Translations under genes and position numbers: made by a program
In this document: positions 1-11,405 of the stretch, piece by piece
Position numbering within the stretch: the stretch's first letter is position 1
Layout: every line of letters starts with the position of its first letter
Notes under the pieces: generated by a model
What the model saw: only the letters and a program-made list of their open reading frames with translations
Databases searched by the model: none
What the model was told of the DNA's origin: nothing
From: Tolypeutes matacus
Lineage: Eukaryota; Chordata; Mammalia; Cingulata; Chlamyphoridae
DNA: 64,000 nt
Assembly: GCA_026826555.1 (NCBI GenBank)
Contig: JAKSZT010000142.1
Span: 896,075-960,074 of the forward strand
Direction of reading: 5' to 3'

Positions 1-1350
1 CTTGTTGTAGAAACCTAGGTAAAATGTGTAAAAAATCATAAAACATACAAAGGAATATGATTAAAAAGAGGTGGAATTGAAAAAAATGAAACACAAAACA
101 AAATAGAGAGAAAAAATGGATGAACTAAAAGGTTGGACATATGAGTAGATAAAATAAAACAAGAAACAAAATAGATACAAAAATAGAATTATTTCAAAGG
201 GTGGAAAGATGAGAAGGGAATAGAAGGAAGGAAAAAAAAAAAGAGAGAGAGAGAGAAAAAGAAAAAATGAAGACCAAACAAGAACTGGTAGAATGGAAGA
301 AAAGCATCAGAAGTCAGAAGACAGGATAATGAAGGAAAGAAGAGAAATAAAGTAGGTTGAAAAAATAAGCACAATTTTTAAAAAAGGAAAGAAAGGGAAA
401 ACAACAAATAAGAAACAAAACAGCAACAAAGAAACAGCCCAGGAAAAACATCCTTCCCTCCTAGGGACCATCTCAGGCTGCTGATGTCCATCAATTAATC
501 ACCCTGCAGCCTGTCCTCCGCAGGTGATATATTCAGCTTTAGCGAATAAAATGAAAGAAAAAGAAAGGAAAAAATCCAAAAAATCCATAAAATGTTAGTG
601 GAAACTCAGTTTATAAATTCCCTATCATAAGGTACTAGCTGTGTGCTTTATCTCTCCTTGGATCCCTTCTCTTTTCAGAGTAATCAGAACTCAAAACAAC
701 AACTTCCTACATGCAAGGCAGGAATTTCTCCACTCTACTACAGCAGCTCTGGAGACTAAATAGGCTTTTGAAAGCTTATCAGGCACTTCATGTGCCATTT
801 CTCTTAGAAAAATTTGACTTCTAAAGTTTTCAGGGGCTGGGCTAGTTAGGTACATGTCTCTGCCCCCTCTATGACCAAGTTATCTCCCAAAATGGCTGCG
901 AGTGACAGTCTTCCTGAGCAGGTTCCCCTCACATCTCTCCCTGAGGCCACTTCAGTGGTGGCTGGTATATTCCCTGAGATACAAAGGGGGCCGAGGTGGC
1001 CAAACCCATGGGAAGGAAACTACTCTCCACCCTTTGCCAGACCCCTCTTCCAGCCAGGAAATTCTCCCTCCCACTCAGCTGGCTGGTGAGAGCCAGGGGT
1101 TCACTGAGGCTAATTGCCTTGAGGGTAAGGCCTACAGCCTGCCATTTCCAGTCACAGGGGCGAGGAACTCACAGTTTTCCCTTGGGATCTATATCTCTTT
1201 GTCCAGTTCTCTCCAGAATGATGCCCTGCAGCCTCCTGCACTGTGGATTCCCAAAACAGCTCACTTGGGTAGTCTTTTGCCCTTTCTCTGCTGTTTTTTG
1301 TGAAAGAGCTGAGCAGTGCCTACCTACAGTGATACTATTTTCCCAGAACT
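1..1350 (-). mobile_element. L1 5'UTR (antisense), cut by window start
   Basis: Read on the minus strand this is the 5' untranslated region of an L1 element. It starts near 1350 with an AAATGG-type L1 start motif and runs leftwards out of the window. It matches 34850-36145 line by line; there the same sequence lies directly upstream of an antisense L1 ORF1. The left 420 bases are a GA-rich tract whose apparent open frames are low-complexity artefacts. A degenerate tRNA-like module lies at about 686-740. No coding sequence is present. The assignment to L1 rests on continuity with ORF1 in the second copy. Confidence 0.7.
686..740 (-). other. Degenerate tRNA-like A/B-box module in L1 5'UTR
   Basis: On the minus strand, TAGTAGAGTGG (740-730) is followed by TTTTGAGTTCT (696-686). 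This is the decayed counterpart of the better preserved pairs at 35492-35543 and 7485-7538. The spacing resembles that between the internal polymerase III A and B boxes of a tRNA. This copy has lost key B-box bases and is unlikely to be active. Confidence 0.4.
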
Positions 1351-2940
1351 CCTGTTTGTTTTTTATTTGCCTCTATATTTTTAATAATCCTTTTGTCTTC
1401 TCTCACTGCTATTTCTCTGGAGGGCTAATTTTGGTAGAAGTGTGCCCTTGGAGACAGCCTTCCCAGCTCTGTTTTCCCAGTCAAAGCAGACTCAGGGGAC
1501 CTATGAAGGGAATGTAGATCAATTCCAATATGCTATGGAGAAGAAACCCTAAGGTCCTCCAATCTTTTCTTTGATGCCTCCCCAATCTAGCCTCTCCTCA
1601 AGTACCCAGCAGGTAACACTCTTTATCCAATTGTTCCCTGCTGCCCTAAAGTTATTCTGTGCCTTTAATTCTCAGCTGAGTTAACTCCTGGTGGGGGCGT
1701 GGTTAAGGGTGAGGTTGCCAGCCAGTTTACCCTGGATGAAACTGTTGCACACATCCCAGCCTCTGAGATCTGAGTTCTCTGATCAACTGCCACCCCTGTG
1801 CTGCACCACCTCTCCCAGGTGGGCCAAGGTGACTCTGCGTGCAGTGTCTTGATAGAGTGATGAAATGGCTCTTGGTTCCTCTCTTTCCTGGGTCACCTTG
1901 TGGATGAGAGCATAGCAGCTGTTCAGGGTGAGTAGGGTGAATTTGCTTGCACTGCCAGCAGGGAGAGATCATGTGTCTTCTTTGTCCTGGGGTGCAGACT
2001 GTGTAGCAGCCCTTCAAGGTGGGTGGGGTGAATCTGCCCTCACTTCCCGAGAGAGTATGCACTTTTTCTCAATACAGAGTCACCTTGGGGCCCAGTGTGT
2101 AGCAGCCCATCAAGGTGGGCAGGGTGAATCTCCTCATCTCTGTCCAGGGACACCAAATGTCCAGCAGTCCTTCAACGTGGACTGAGTGAATTTACCTGCA
2201 GTGCCTGCCAGTGAGTGTGCACTTCCTCTCCTTCCAGGAGGCGTTGGGGCCCAGTGTTAATTTGCCTGCTCTACTGGGTGTGGGGGCCTAAGCAGTGACT
2301 TTCCAAACTGGGCATGTTAGATTAAATCCCTACCACCTCAGGGGACTGGTGTGTTTTTTAGTCACCCCTGCTTCCACTCCTGCATATATGTGCTGGCTTC
2401 TTGGTGGCTTGGGCAGGTTTAAACCTCAGTTGTGCTCAATTTTGGATTACATTTAGCCAAATTTGCCAATCAACAGCTGTAGTTCATGCCAGGGCACTTC
2501 CCCTCCCCTGCTTTGTGAAAGAGAGTTTCTGCTTCCAGCCTGGGAGACAGTCCAGAGGCAACCAGCCTTGACAGTAGGGGTTAGATAACTGCCTCTGTAA
2601 TGTGGAGGAATCTACCTTTGAATCTTTACCTAATATGGTCAGTCTCCTCTTCCTGTTCTTCCCTGGATGGTGCACTGTGTTCTTCTGGTCTCCAGAGTCC
2701 TCCGAACCGTTGATCTGGACAGATGCTGGTTGATTATTAGTTGCCCTGTAGGGTGAGCTGATTGTTAAAGCTTCCTACTCTGTCGTATCTTGGGTCTTCC
2801 CTCTCAATAAATTTGTAATGTACAAATGCATTGTAGTTCCAGGTCCTGATTTCTTTTCTTCTGTTCCCTGGGTGTTGATCCTAAGAGCACTGCTTTCTAA
2901 ACCTACAATATGTTCATCTCCATCTAAAAGTCTGCCTGCT
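1350..2940 (+). mobile_element. LTR-like segment, copy 1
   Basis: This 1.6-kb segment lies between the antisense L1 5'UTR and the sense L1, and is shared with 36150-37665. It contains a tandem repeat of ~95-bp units (1911-2270), then AATAAA in a pyrimidine-rich context at about 2803. About 135 bases later comes TGGGGACCCCAACC (2939-2952), which resembles a retroviral primer binding site for tRNA-Trp. Repeats, polyadenylation signal, short U5-like stretch and PBS-like site in that order fit a long terminal repeat on the plus strand. I could not define its left end or terminal TG/CA, and I do not recognise the family. Another repeat class is possible. Confidence 0.4.
1911..2270 (+). repeat. Tandem repeat, ~95-bp units, four copies
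   Basis: Four units begin at about 1911, 2000, 2096 and 2160. Each opens with a version of AGCAGCCCTTCAAGGTGG followed by a GGGTGAAT-type box, a CTGCAGTGCCTGC-type box and GTGCACTT..CTCC. The third unit is shortened to about 65 bp. The second copy of this block (36708-36990) has three units, so repeat number has changed since duplication. Confidence 0.7.
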
Positions 2941-3194
2941 GGGGACCCCAACCCATGCCAGAGGTCTGAGAAAGCTGTTACTGGGAGATTTTGGAGCTGG
3001 CAAAGAGGACTCAATCACTGGTGGTTTGCAGGGAACAAATAATACATGGTTTGAGGTAGCATCAATTGTTAAAACTCTCACCAGCAGATTGTCATTTTAT
3101 ACTACAAGGACAATCAAATTGAGTGTTATTTCTAAGTTTGATTGATTTCTGGAAAGAGACAAAAATAAAGCTGACAGTGATTAATTAGCAATTA
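2940..3194. other. Shared spacer between LTR-like segment and L1
   Basis: About 250 bases with no gene. The sequence is shared with 37665-37920 and ends where the sense L1 begins. It could be the leader following the LTR-like segment or old unique sequence. Confidence 0.4.
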
Positions 3195-4326
3195 AAAGCT
3201 AATTTGACCATTTCTAGGAAGATGTTGGACTAGAAAGACATGGGACTCTCATCTCTGACAGAAAAATAGCTAGAGGACAGGCTGAAACAGCCTGGAAAAA
3301 GATATTCTAGTATTTAGGACAACAGGTGGACACAACCCAGAGAAGAGAGGGACAAAGGAGGGGAATCACGATGGCAAAATTGTAAGTTGAAAGCAGTGGC
3401 TGCGACTGTTGGCAACCTCCCCCACACTAATGACACTTTAGAATTCTGAAGCCTCTGAGCTGGCTACAGGCATAGGGGGCCCCAGGGATCCAGAACCCCA
3501 GGAAAGGGGAGAGAGAGGGACACAGTCTAATACTGACTCAGTTTCTGACCCACAAATTTGGTCTACTGTGTCCCACCAGTGCTTCCAGGCTGGGTGGGAC
3601 CACAGTGTTATTTTTTCTGGAAGATGGCATAGGACTGGAGAGATCTAACCCTCGCAATCTCCCTCTCTTCTAGCTGGGACTGATTGTTGAAGATGCACCT
3701 CCTCAGGAAAGGGGAGAAAGAGAGAGACAAAGCCTAAGGTTGACTCAGCATTTGACGGGCAAATTTCATCTTCTGTGTTCTAACAGCTCTTCCAGGCTGG
3801 GTGGGGCCACACCATTGTTTGCCTTGGGAGTCAGCAAGGGGTAAAGAGATACAACCCTCCCAATCTCCTTCTCTACTAACCAGGACTTATTGTTGAGGCT
3901 GCACAAGGGAGTGGAATTATTTCTTACCTGGGAAAAGGGCGAGAGCTGCCAGAGAAGGCTGGGGAACAGTCTCTGAGAAAGTCTGAATTACAAGACTCTT
4001 AGCCTCCAGGCAGGAACCTCTATCATATTGATCAGTTCAGTGTTGCAGGAAACATATGCCATCCAGGCATTGAATTGAGAGGGCTGCCAAAGACCACCAT
4101 CTGCTGGCAGACCAAGGAAGTACTTGTGAGAAAATTAAAAGTAAATAAAAGGGGCTTATTCTGGCCTTTATAGTCTCCCTCCCCAACCCCTAGGAACTGC
4201 ATCTGCAACCCATTACTGGGTCCTGAGTTCAGTTTTAAGCAACTGATAGAGAAAATTCTAATGATGCATGCCTAACCAAGAATAAAAAAGCAGCAGTAAC
4301 ACACAGCCTCCTGCCACTAAATCACT
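3195..4326 (+). promoter_or_regulatory. 5'UTR of sense L1, copy 1
   Basis: This is the non-coding leader between the L1 start and ORF1. It contains two internally similar stretches (about 3475-3640 and 3680-3830). Each has a GGAAAGGGGAGA-type run, a TGACTCAG box, and a CCAGGCTGGGTGGG(A/G)CCAC run, which suggests an internal tandem duplication of the leader. The same arrangement is seen at 38210-38540. The L1 promoter would lie here. Confidence 0.6.
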
Positions 4327-5357
4327 ATGAAAGAGAAAGAAATTGAGCATCTGAATAAATACTACCCTAATCAGATGCCTAGACATCATGGCAAGATATT
4401 ACAAGCCTTACTAAGAAGCTGGAAGACATGGCCCAAGAAAAGGAATATCAAAACCCCAGAAGAGACACAGGATTTGAGAGAACTAATTAATGAGATGCAT
4501 ACAAATTTCTAAAATCAAACTAATGCATTTAAAGACAATATGGTTAAAGAAATAAACAACACCAAGAAGACATTGAGTGAGCACAAAGAAGAATTTGAAA
4601 TCCTGAATAGAAAAGTAAAAGAGGCCATAGGAATGAAAGACAAAATAGTTGAGATAAAAAACACATTAGAGGCATACAACAGCAGACTTGAAATGATAGA
4701 AGAAAGAATAAGTGCTACTAAAGACAGAGGAGCTGAAATTGAAGAAAGAAAAGAACACAGAGAGAAAAGAATGGAAAAAATTAACAGGGGCTCAGGTAGT
4801 TGAATGACAACATGAAGCAAAACAACATATTTGTCTTGGAAGTTCCAGAAGGAGAAGAGATGGGAAAAGAAGGAGTATTTGAGGAAATGATAGCTGAAAA
4901 TTTCCCAACTCTCACAAAAGAAATAAACTTACATGTGCAGGAAGCTCACTGTATCCCAATCAGAATAAACCCAAATAAACCTACTCCAAGACACATATTA
5001 CTCAGAATGTTATATGCCAAAGATAAAGAGAAAATTCTGAGAGCAGCAAGGAAGAAGCAAACCATAACATGCAAGGGACACTCAGTAAGACCTAGCACGG
5101 ATTTCTCATCAGAAACCATGGAAGGGAGAAGACAGTGGTATGATACAATTAGGATACTGAAAGAGAAAAACTGCCCACTGAGAATTTTTTAAACAGTGAA
5201 GTTGTCCTTCATATATGAAGGTGAGTATAAAATAGTCACAAAGAAAGAGAAACTAAGAGAGTTTGCAAAAAAGAATCCACCTTTGCAGGTAATATTAAAG
5301 GAAGACTTAGAGCCTGAAAGAAAAAGACAGGAGAGAGAAGTTCGGAGGAGAGAATAG
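4327..5357 (+). pseudogene. L1 ORF1 (RNA-binding protein) pseudogene, copy 1
   Basis: ORF1p is the trimeric RNA-binding chaperone of the L1 ribonucleoprotein. The frame opens MKEKEIEHL at 4327. It then runs through a coiled-coil region (about 4540-4790, EFEILNRKV...IEERIS), an RRM-like start (NIFVLEVPEGEE) and a C-terminal domain (RPSTDFSSETMEGRRQWYD...LKEKN). The frame is broken by TAA at 4510-4512, a frameshift with stop near 4800, and TAA at about 5190. Homology then continues (KLSFIYEGEYK) to TAG at 5355-5357. The copy at 39041 has related but not identical lesions. It is non-functional. Confidence 0.85.
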
Positions 5358-5421
5358 AAGAAAGAATATCAGAAAGGATAACCAAAAGAGTAAAAAGAGA
5401 GATGAAAATATGATATGACAT

Positions 5422-6653
5422 ATGAAAATCAAGGAAGAAAATGCAGTTACAGTAATATCATTGAATTTGAATGGATTAAACTCCACAATCAAAAGTATAG
5501 GCTGACAGAATGGACAAAAAACATGAACCACTCATATGCTGCTTACAAGAGACTCAACTTAGTCCCAGGGATACAAACCAGTTGAAAGTGGAAGATTGGA
5601 AAAAGATATTCTATGCAAAGAGTAAACAAAAAAGAGCAAGGATAGGTATACTAGTATCTGACAAAACAGACCTTAAATGCAAAAAATTTATAAGAGATAC
5701 AAAAGGTCATTATATATTAATAAATGGGACAATCCACCAGGAAGATATAACAGTCATAATTATTATGCCCCTAACCAAGTTGCCCCAAAATTCATGAGAC
5801 AAACTCTGGGCAAACTGAAGAGAGAAATAGACATCTCTACAATAATAGTTGGAGGCTTCAATACTCTACTCACATCATTAGAAAAACTAGACAGAAGATC
5901 AACAAGAAAATAGAGAGCTTGAACAATATGGTAAATGAGTTAGACCAAACAGACATATACAGAATGGTGCATCCAAACTCAGCAGGTTATACATTCTTCT
6001 CAAGTGCCATGGATATTTCCCTAGGATAGACCACATGTTAGGTTACAGTGCAGCTCTCAACCAATATAAACAAGATTGAAATTATGCAAAACACCTTTTC
6101 ATATCAAAATGTAATAAAACTGGAAATCAATAATGGACAGGAAAAAGGTAAATTTGTAAATGTGTGGAGGCTAAACAACATACTCCTAAATAATCAGGGT
6201 CAAAGAAGTGGCAAGGGAAATCAGTAAATATATTGACACAAATGAAAACAGGAATACAACTTATCAAAGCTTATGGGATACAGCCAAGGCAGTCTTAAGC
6301 AGGAAATTTATAGCCCTAAAAACCTACATTAAAAAGAAGAAAGAACTAAACTCAAAGATTTAACCAAACAACTAAAGAAACTAGGAAAAGAACAGCAAAC
6401 CAATCCAAAGCAAGAAGAAGGAAAGAAATAATATAGATTAGAGCAGAAATAAATGAAATTGAGAACAAAAAATATTGAGAAAATTAAAAAAACCAAAAGC
6501 TGGTTCTTTGAGAAGATTAATAAAATACACAAACTCTAGCTAAACTAACAAAGAAAAAAAGAGAGAAGGTGCAAATAAATACAATCAAAAATGAAAGGGG
6601 AAAGTTATGACTGAGCCCACAGAAATTAAAAGAATCATAACAGGATATTATGA
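5422..6653 (+). pseudogene. L1 ORF2 endonuclease fragment, copy 1
   Basis: ORF2p is the endonuclease/reverse transcriptase that retrotransposes L1. The frame probably starts MKIKEENAVTVISLNLNGLN at 5422, the usual L1 endonuclease opening. ICCLQETQLS (about 5536) is the L1 version of the catalytic-glutamate segment. LIS/ILVSDKTDLKCKK and ITVIIIMPL follow, with stops and frameshifts. The copy ends before the reverse transcriptase domain, so it cannot encode an active enzyme. Confidence 0.8.
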
Positions 6654-7765
6654 GGAGAGGCGGCAAGATGGCATCGATTTAAGTGGGTGCTCACCATGTC
6701 TCTTGCAAAAGACGGCTGAGTGGGGACAAGATCCTGCCCGAGTGAGCTGTTCTGGGAGCCCACGGAGCAGGAGCCTTTAGGACATCAATCTGAAAGGAGC
6801 TGTATGAGGAGATAGATTGCTCAAGATAAAACTGAGTTTTTAGCCCCTAGGCTGGAAACCAGGGACTGCTATGCCCCATCCTCAGGGCAAAGGGCCAGGG
6901 TGAGCCCCAACTCCAGCTGGCCACCCAGTGAGAGGGAGCATTTTACAAGAGTGGGAGGGTTCTGGCAAAGGGTGGAGAGGTGTTTCCTTTCTGTGGGTTT
7001 GGTTGTCTGGACCCCCTTTGAGCTTTGGGGAGCATACCAGCTGGCTCCAAGTGGCACCAGGCAGAGGACAGAGGCGAATCTAATGAGGACTCCTGATTTA
7101 CCTAACCGCCCTGGGATAGAGAAACTTGGCCTGTGAGAGGGCAGAGTCAAGCAATTGACTAGTTCTGTGTTGAAAACTATCAAAATTTCAACTCCCTTAA
7201 GGGAGCCAGGCAGTAGGAAGTGCTTAATAAGTTTCCAAGAGCCTATTTAGGGTCCCCTGGGAGGAGGGAGTGGTCTAGAAGAGGGTTGAGAATCATTTTG
7301 TGCCCTGAATTCAGTCACCAGGGTCCCATTTGAATTTCAAAAGGGAACTCAACCTGACCAGGATAGGGGAGGGGCGATCTGCTAACACAGCCTTTTGAAT
7401 CCTGCTGCCTTAGGAGAGTCAAATCTGCCCAAGGGAAAGTGACTGGATAGCTTTCTGAAGAGGTAACTGACCCACTAGAAAGTTTAGCTCAGTGGAGGAG
7501 TTTCTGCCTTGAATCTATGAGGCCTCTAGTTTGACTCCTGGCTCCTCTTAGAGTAGTGATCCACCGGGATATCAAACATCCAGCTGATACTTTAGGAGAG
7601 GGAAAACATAAACATTAGTTTGTATTAGCTTCTCTTGGGTCCCTTATTTTTCCTAAAAAAAAAAAGGTTATTAAAAATTAAAAAAAAAAAAACTTAGTTT
7701 ACTCACTAAAACCCGCTTCAAAACCTGCAGAGAGAAGACTGCAGGGTAGTTGATTGATGAACACT
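6654..7765 (+). mobile_element. Isolated sense L1 5'UTR, 3'-truncated
   Basis: It begins GGCGGCAAGATGGCATCGAT, a typical L1 start, and matches the reverse complement of the 5'UTRs at 32958-33790 and 34560-36145. No ORF1 or ORF2 follows. The sequence instead passes into the duplicated block 2 at about 7766. Target-primed insertion normally loses 5' ends, so an element keeping only its 5' end points to a deletion or recombination breakpoint. A well preserved tRNA-like module lies at 7485-7538. A-rich tracts occur at 7660-7692. Confidence 0.7.
7485..7538 (+). promoter_or_regulatory. tRNA-like A/B-box pair inside L1 5'UTR
   Basis: TAGCTCAGTGG (7485-7495) fits the polymerase III A box. AGTTTGACTCC (7528-7538) is close to the B-box consensus. 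They start 43 bases apart, as in a tRNA gene. Flanks do not form a convincing cloverleaf, so this is not a functional tRNA. The same module occurs at the equivalent 5'UTR position in two other L1 copies in the window. Confidence 0.6.
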
Positions 7766-8640
7766 GGCTGTTGCCCCTGTCTCCTGAGATCTCATTCTGT
7801 CTTCATGCCTTATGTTCCCTTGGGAGGCCCTGGACCTCCCCTGACCCAACAACTAAAAGATTAATGCCTGGAACATGGGGCACTAGGATCCCACTCGCCC
7901 CTATGAATAGGTTCCACTCTGATTGGACAGTACTTGGCCATTATTGTTAAATATTTTGAATATCACTAACACATCCATTAATTAAAAAGAGATAACGTTT
8001 GGGCTGTCAATGTAATTTTCCTAATAAATTTTATCTTTAAGCCCCTGAAGAGATTTTTAACTTCTTTACTTGAAAAATTTACCTGGAATGATAGGACAGG
8101 TTTGTTTGCTTTCCAGGAATAGTACTTCCTCATGGAAATATAGGCTTGTTAATTTTTCATGAAGCTTTAATATCAACCATGTATGTATCCCCTTGCTTTC
8201 TTTACTCTCTCAACATAGCTATCCTCTGTGCAAAAAATTCTAAGCACAGAGGAGGTTGTGAAATTTATATTTTTCTTAGTTTGGTGGGATGATCTTACTA
8301 GAAAGGTAAAATTTAGGCCAAGATTTGAAGTAATTGAGGGAGTAAGAAATATAGTTAGCTGGGGATATAGGGTTCCTGGTAAATGACAGGAGACATGATT
8401 GTATCAGGCATGTTTAAGAAACAGCAGAGTCCTCATCTCTTTCTCATATAGCAACTATTTCGATATGGCTTTCTCCTCTACCACACCATTAAATGACCAT
8501 TTCAAAATTAACCAATGACGTCCAAGTTATTAAGATTTATAGACATTAAAAATACTACCACTTTCTCTTCTCAGCAGAATTCATCCCTTTTGCTCACTCC
8601 TTGAAATATTCCTTTCCTTTCACTTTAATAACAAAGTACT
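7766..8640. other. No gene seen; duplicated spacer
   Basis: I see no gene, RNA or recognised repeat in this stretch. It is shared with 55823-56690, including the TGATTGGACAGTACTTG segment and the CTAACACATCCATTAAT segment. Confidence 0.5.
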
Positions 8641-8644
8641 CTCT

Positions 8645-11310
8645 TCAACAAAATACTAGCAAACCAAATCCAAAAGCACATTAAAAGAATTATCTAGCAT
8701 GATCAAGTGCATTTATCCCTGGTATGCAAGGGGAGTGCTTCAACATAAGAAAATCAATTAATGTAAAACACCACATTAATAGAACGAAGGGAAAAAAAAC
8801 CACATGGTCATCACAATTGATACAGAAAAGGCATTTGACAAAATCTGGCAAGCCTTCTTGATAAAATCACTTAGAAAACTAGGAATGGAAGGAAACTTCC
8901 TCAATATGATAAAGGGCATATATGAAAGTAGGATGTAGCTGACATTCTACTTAATGGTGAAAGTCTGAAAGCTTTCTAAGATCAGGAATAAGACAAGATT
9001 CCCACTGTCACTACTGTTATTCAACTTTGTACTAGAAGTTCTTTTCAGAGCAATTAAGCAAGAAAAATAAAAGGCATCCAAATTGGAAAAGAAGAAGTAA
9101 AACTTCGCATTTAGCAGATAACATGATCTTATATTCAGAAAATCCTGAAATATCCTCAAGAAAGCTCCTGAAGCTAATAAATGAATTCAGCAAAGTGACA
9201 GGGTACAAGATCAACACCCCATAATCAGTAATGTTTCTATATATAATGAATGAAAAATTGGAAAATATCAAGAAAAATATTCCCTTTATAATAGAAACTA
9301 AGAGATTCCAATATCTAGGAATAAATCTAACCAAGGATGTAAATGACTTGTACACAGAAAAGTAAAAAAAATTGCTAAAATCAAAGAAGTCCTATGATTT
9401 GATTGGAATCATGATTTGATGGAAGAACATTGCACGTTCCTGAATTGGAAGACAAAATTTGTTAAGATGTCAATTCTATCCAAAGCAATTTACCTATTCA
9501 ATCCCAATCAAAATTCCAACAACCTTCTTTGCAGAAATGGAAAAGCCAATCATCAAATTTATTTGGAAGGTTAAGTGCTGCTGTATAGCCAAAGCCGTCT
9601 TGTAAAAAGAAGAACAAAGTTGGTGGACTCTCACTTCCCAATCTTAACACTTATTACAAAGCAACAGTAATCAAAACAGTACGGTAATGCCACAAAGACA
9701 GAAAAATAGTCAAATGGAATTGAATTGTGAGATCAGAAATCAACCCTCCATTTATGGCCAACTGATTTTTAATAAGGGGGTAAAGACCACTCAATCAGGA
9801 AAGAACAGTCTCTTCAAAATATGGTTCTGGGAGAACTATATCTCCATTTGCAAAACAATGAAGGAGGACCCCTACCTCATACCTTATATAAAAATCAACT
9901 CAGAATGGATCAAAGACCTAAATATAAGAGACAGAACTATGAAACTCCTAGAAGAAAATGTAGGGAAGCATTTTCAGGACATTGTGTTAAGCAAAGGTGT
10001 CTTAGACTTTATACCCAAAGCACAGAGTAAAATGAAAATATATATATATTTTGGGACCTCATCAAAATTGGAAGCATTCATGCCTAAATGTACTTTATCA
10101 TGAAAGTAAAACAACTTACACAAATAGAAAAATATTTGGATGCCACATATTCATTAAAGATTAAAAATTTAATACTCAGAGTATATAAAAAAATTTCAAC
10201 TTAATAATCAGAAAATGGGCAAATGACTTGAATAGACATCTCTCCAAAGAAGATATTCAAATGGCCAAGAAGCACAACCAAAGAGGCTTATAGTCATTAT
10301 CCATCAGGAAATGCAAATCAAAATCACAGTGAGATGCCATTTCAGACCCACTAGAATGGCTATTGTTAAAAAAAACCAAACAAAAAACAGAGGAAATTGC
10401 AAGTGTTGGAGAGGATGCAGTGAAATAGGAACACTCATTGATTGTTGGTGGCAATGTAAAAAGATGCAGCTACTGTGGAAAACAGTTTGTCAGTTCCTTG
10501 GAAAGTTATGGTATGTATATAATTACCATATGACCAGATATCTCACTTTTAGGGATATATCCAAAAGAATTGAAAGCAGAGACTTGAACAGATATTTGCA
10601 CACTGAAGTTCATAGTATATTATTCAAAGTAACAAAAGATGGAAGCAACCCAAATGTCCATCAACAGATGAATGGATAAACAAAATGTGGTATATACATA
10701 CAATGGAATATTATTCAACCATAAAAAGGAAAGAAATTCTGATACCTGTCCCAATATGGAGGAACCTTGAAGACAGCATGTTGAGTGAAATAAGCTAGAC
10801 CCAAAAGGACAAATATTGTATAACCCCACAAACAATTAGAATAAGCAACCTCACAGAGTCTGCATCTAGAATATAGGTTACCATGGGACAGGTGAGGAAA
10901 GGGATTGGGAAGTTAAGACTTAATATATACAGGATACCTATTTGGAATGATGGAAATGTTTTCATAATCAATGGTGGTGATGGTAGCACAACATTGTGAA
11001 TGTAATTAACCATACTGAAATATGTATCTGAATGTGGTTAAAGGGGGAAATATTAAGCTGTATACATGGTAATAGAATAAATTTTTAAAAATCTGTGATA
11101 CTGCTTTCACTACATGAATGTGATCCCTAAATCAAACCATTGACTATAGTTAATAGTACAATTATAAAAATGTGCTTCCACCAATTCTAACAAATATATC
11201 ACACCAGTGCAAGGTATTAGTAATAGGGTGGTATATGACAATCCTGTATTTTATGCATAATTATTCTATAAACTCACAAATTCTCTAATGAAAGAAAGAG
11301 TAGTCTAGAT
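8645..11310 (+). mobile_element. 5'-truncated sense L1 (ORF2 RT to 3'UTR)
   Basis: The element enters within the reverse transcriptase domain (ATACTAGCAAACCAAATCCA, the ILANQIQ region). It continues through the active-site region, where the FADD box reads LADN at about 9110-9122, to the C-terminal domain (about 9687-10680: FQQ/FKIWFWENY, LLEENVGKHF, HQQMNG). A 3'UTR follows to about 11310. Multiple stops and the altered catalytic aspartate make it inactive. The duplicate lies at 56700-59690. Confidence 0.85.
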
Positions 11311-11317
11311 CCAGATT

Positions 11318-11405
11318 AGCTCACTACTGTATTTCCAGTGCATAGCACAGAGCCTTGCACATAACAGGTGCTCAACTAATTCATGTTGAATAAATGTATA
11401 AATTA
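11318..11405 (+). mobile_element. LINE L2 3' end fragment
   Basis: CATAGCACAGAGCC..GCACATAACAGGTGCTCA followed by a TTGAATAAATG tail is the characteristic L2 3' terminus. The counterpart in the second copy is at 59700-59790. Confidence 0.65.

Larger units (their letters stand above)
3195..6653 (+). mobile_element. Sense L1, copy 1, 3' half missing
   Basis: An L1 element begins at the AGGAAGATG-type start near 3210 (TTTCTAGGAAGATGTTGGACTAG context) and has an 1.1-kb 5'UTR, ORF1 and the endonuclease part of ORF2. It stops abruptly at about 6653, inside the region between endonuclease and reverse transcriptase. The second copy (37921 onward) continues normally past the equivalent point. From 6654 the sequence becomes the 5' end of a different L1, so the break is an insertion or rearrangement junction, not ordinary 5' truncation. 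Confidence 0.85.

Noticed and set aside
902..1517. Two overlapping plus-strand frames of 133 and 173 residues, with a 185-residue counterpart at 35761-36318
   Set aside because: They are antisense to an L1 5'UTR. The copies differ by frameshifts and no domain is recognisable. Conservation is explained by the recent duplication.
1911..2270. CRISPR-like array
   Set aside because: Units are directly adjacent and homologous along their full length, with no unique spacers; the host is a mammal.
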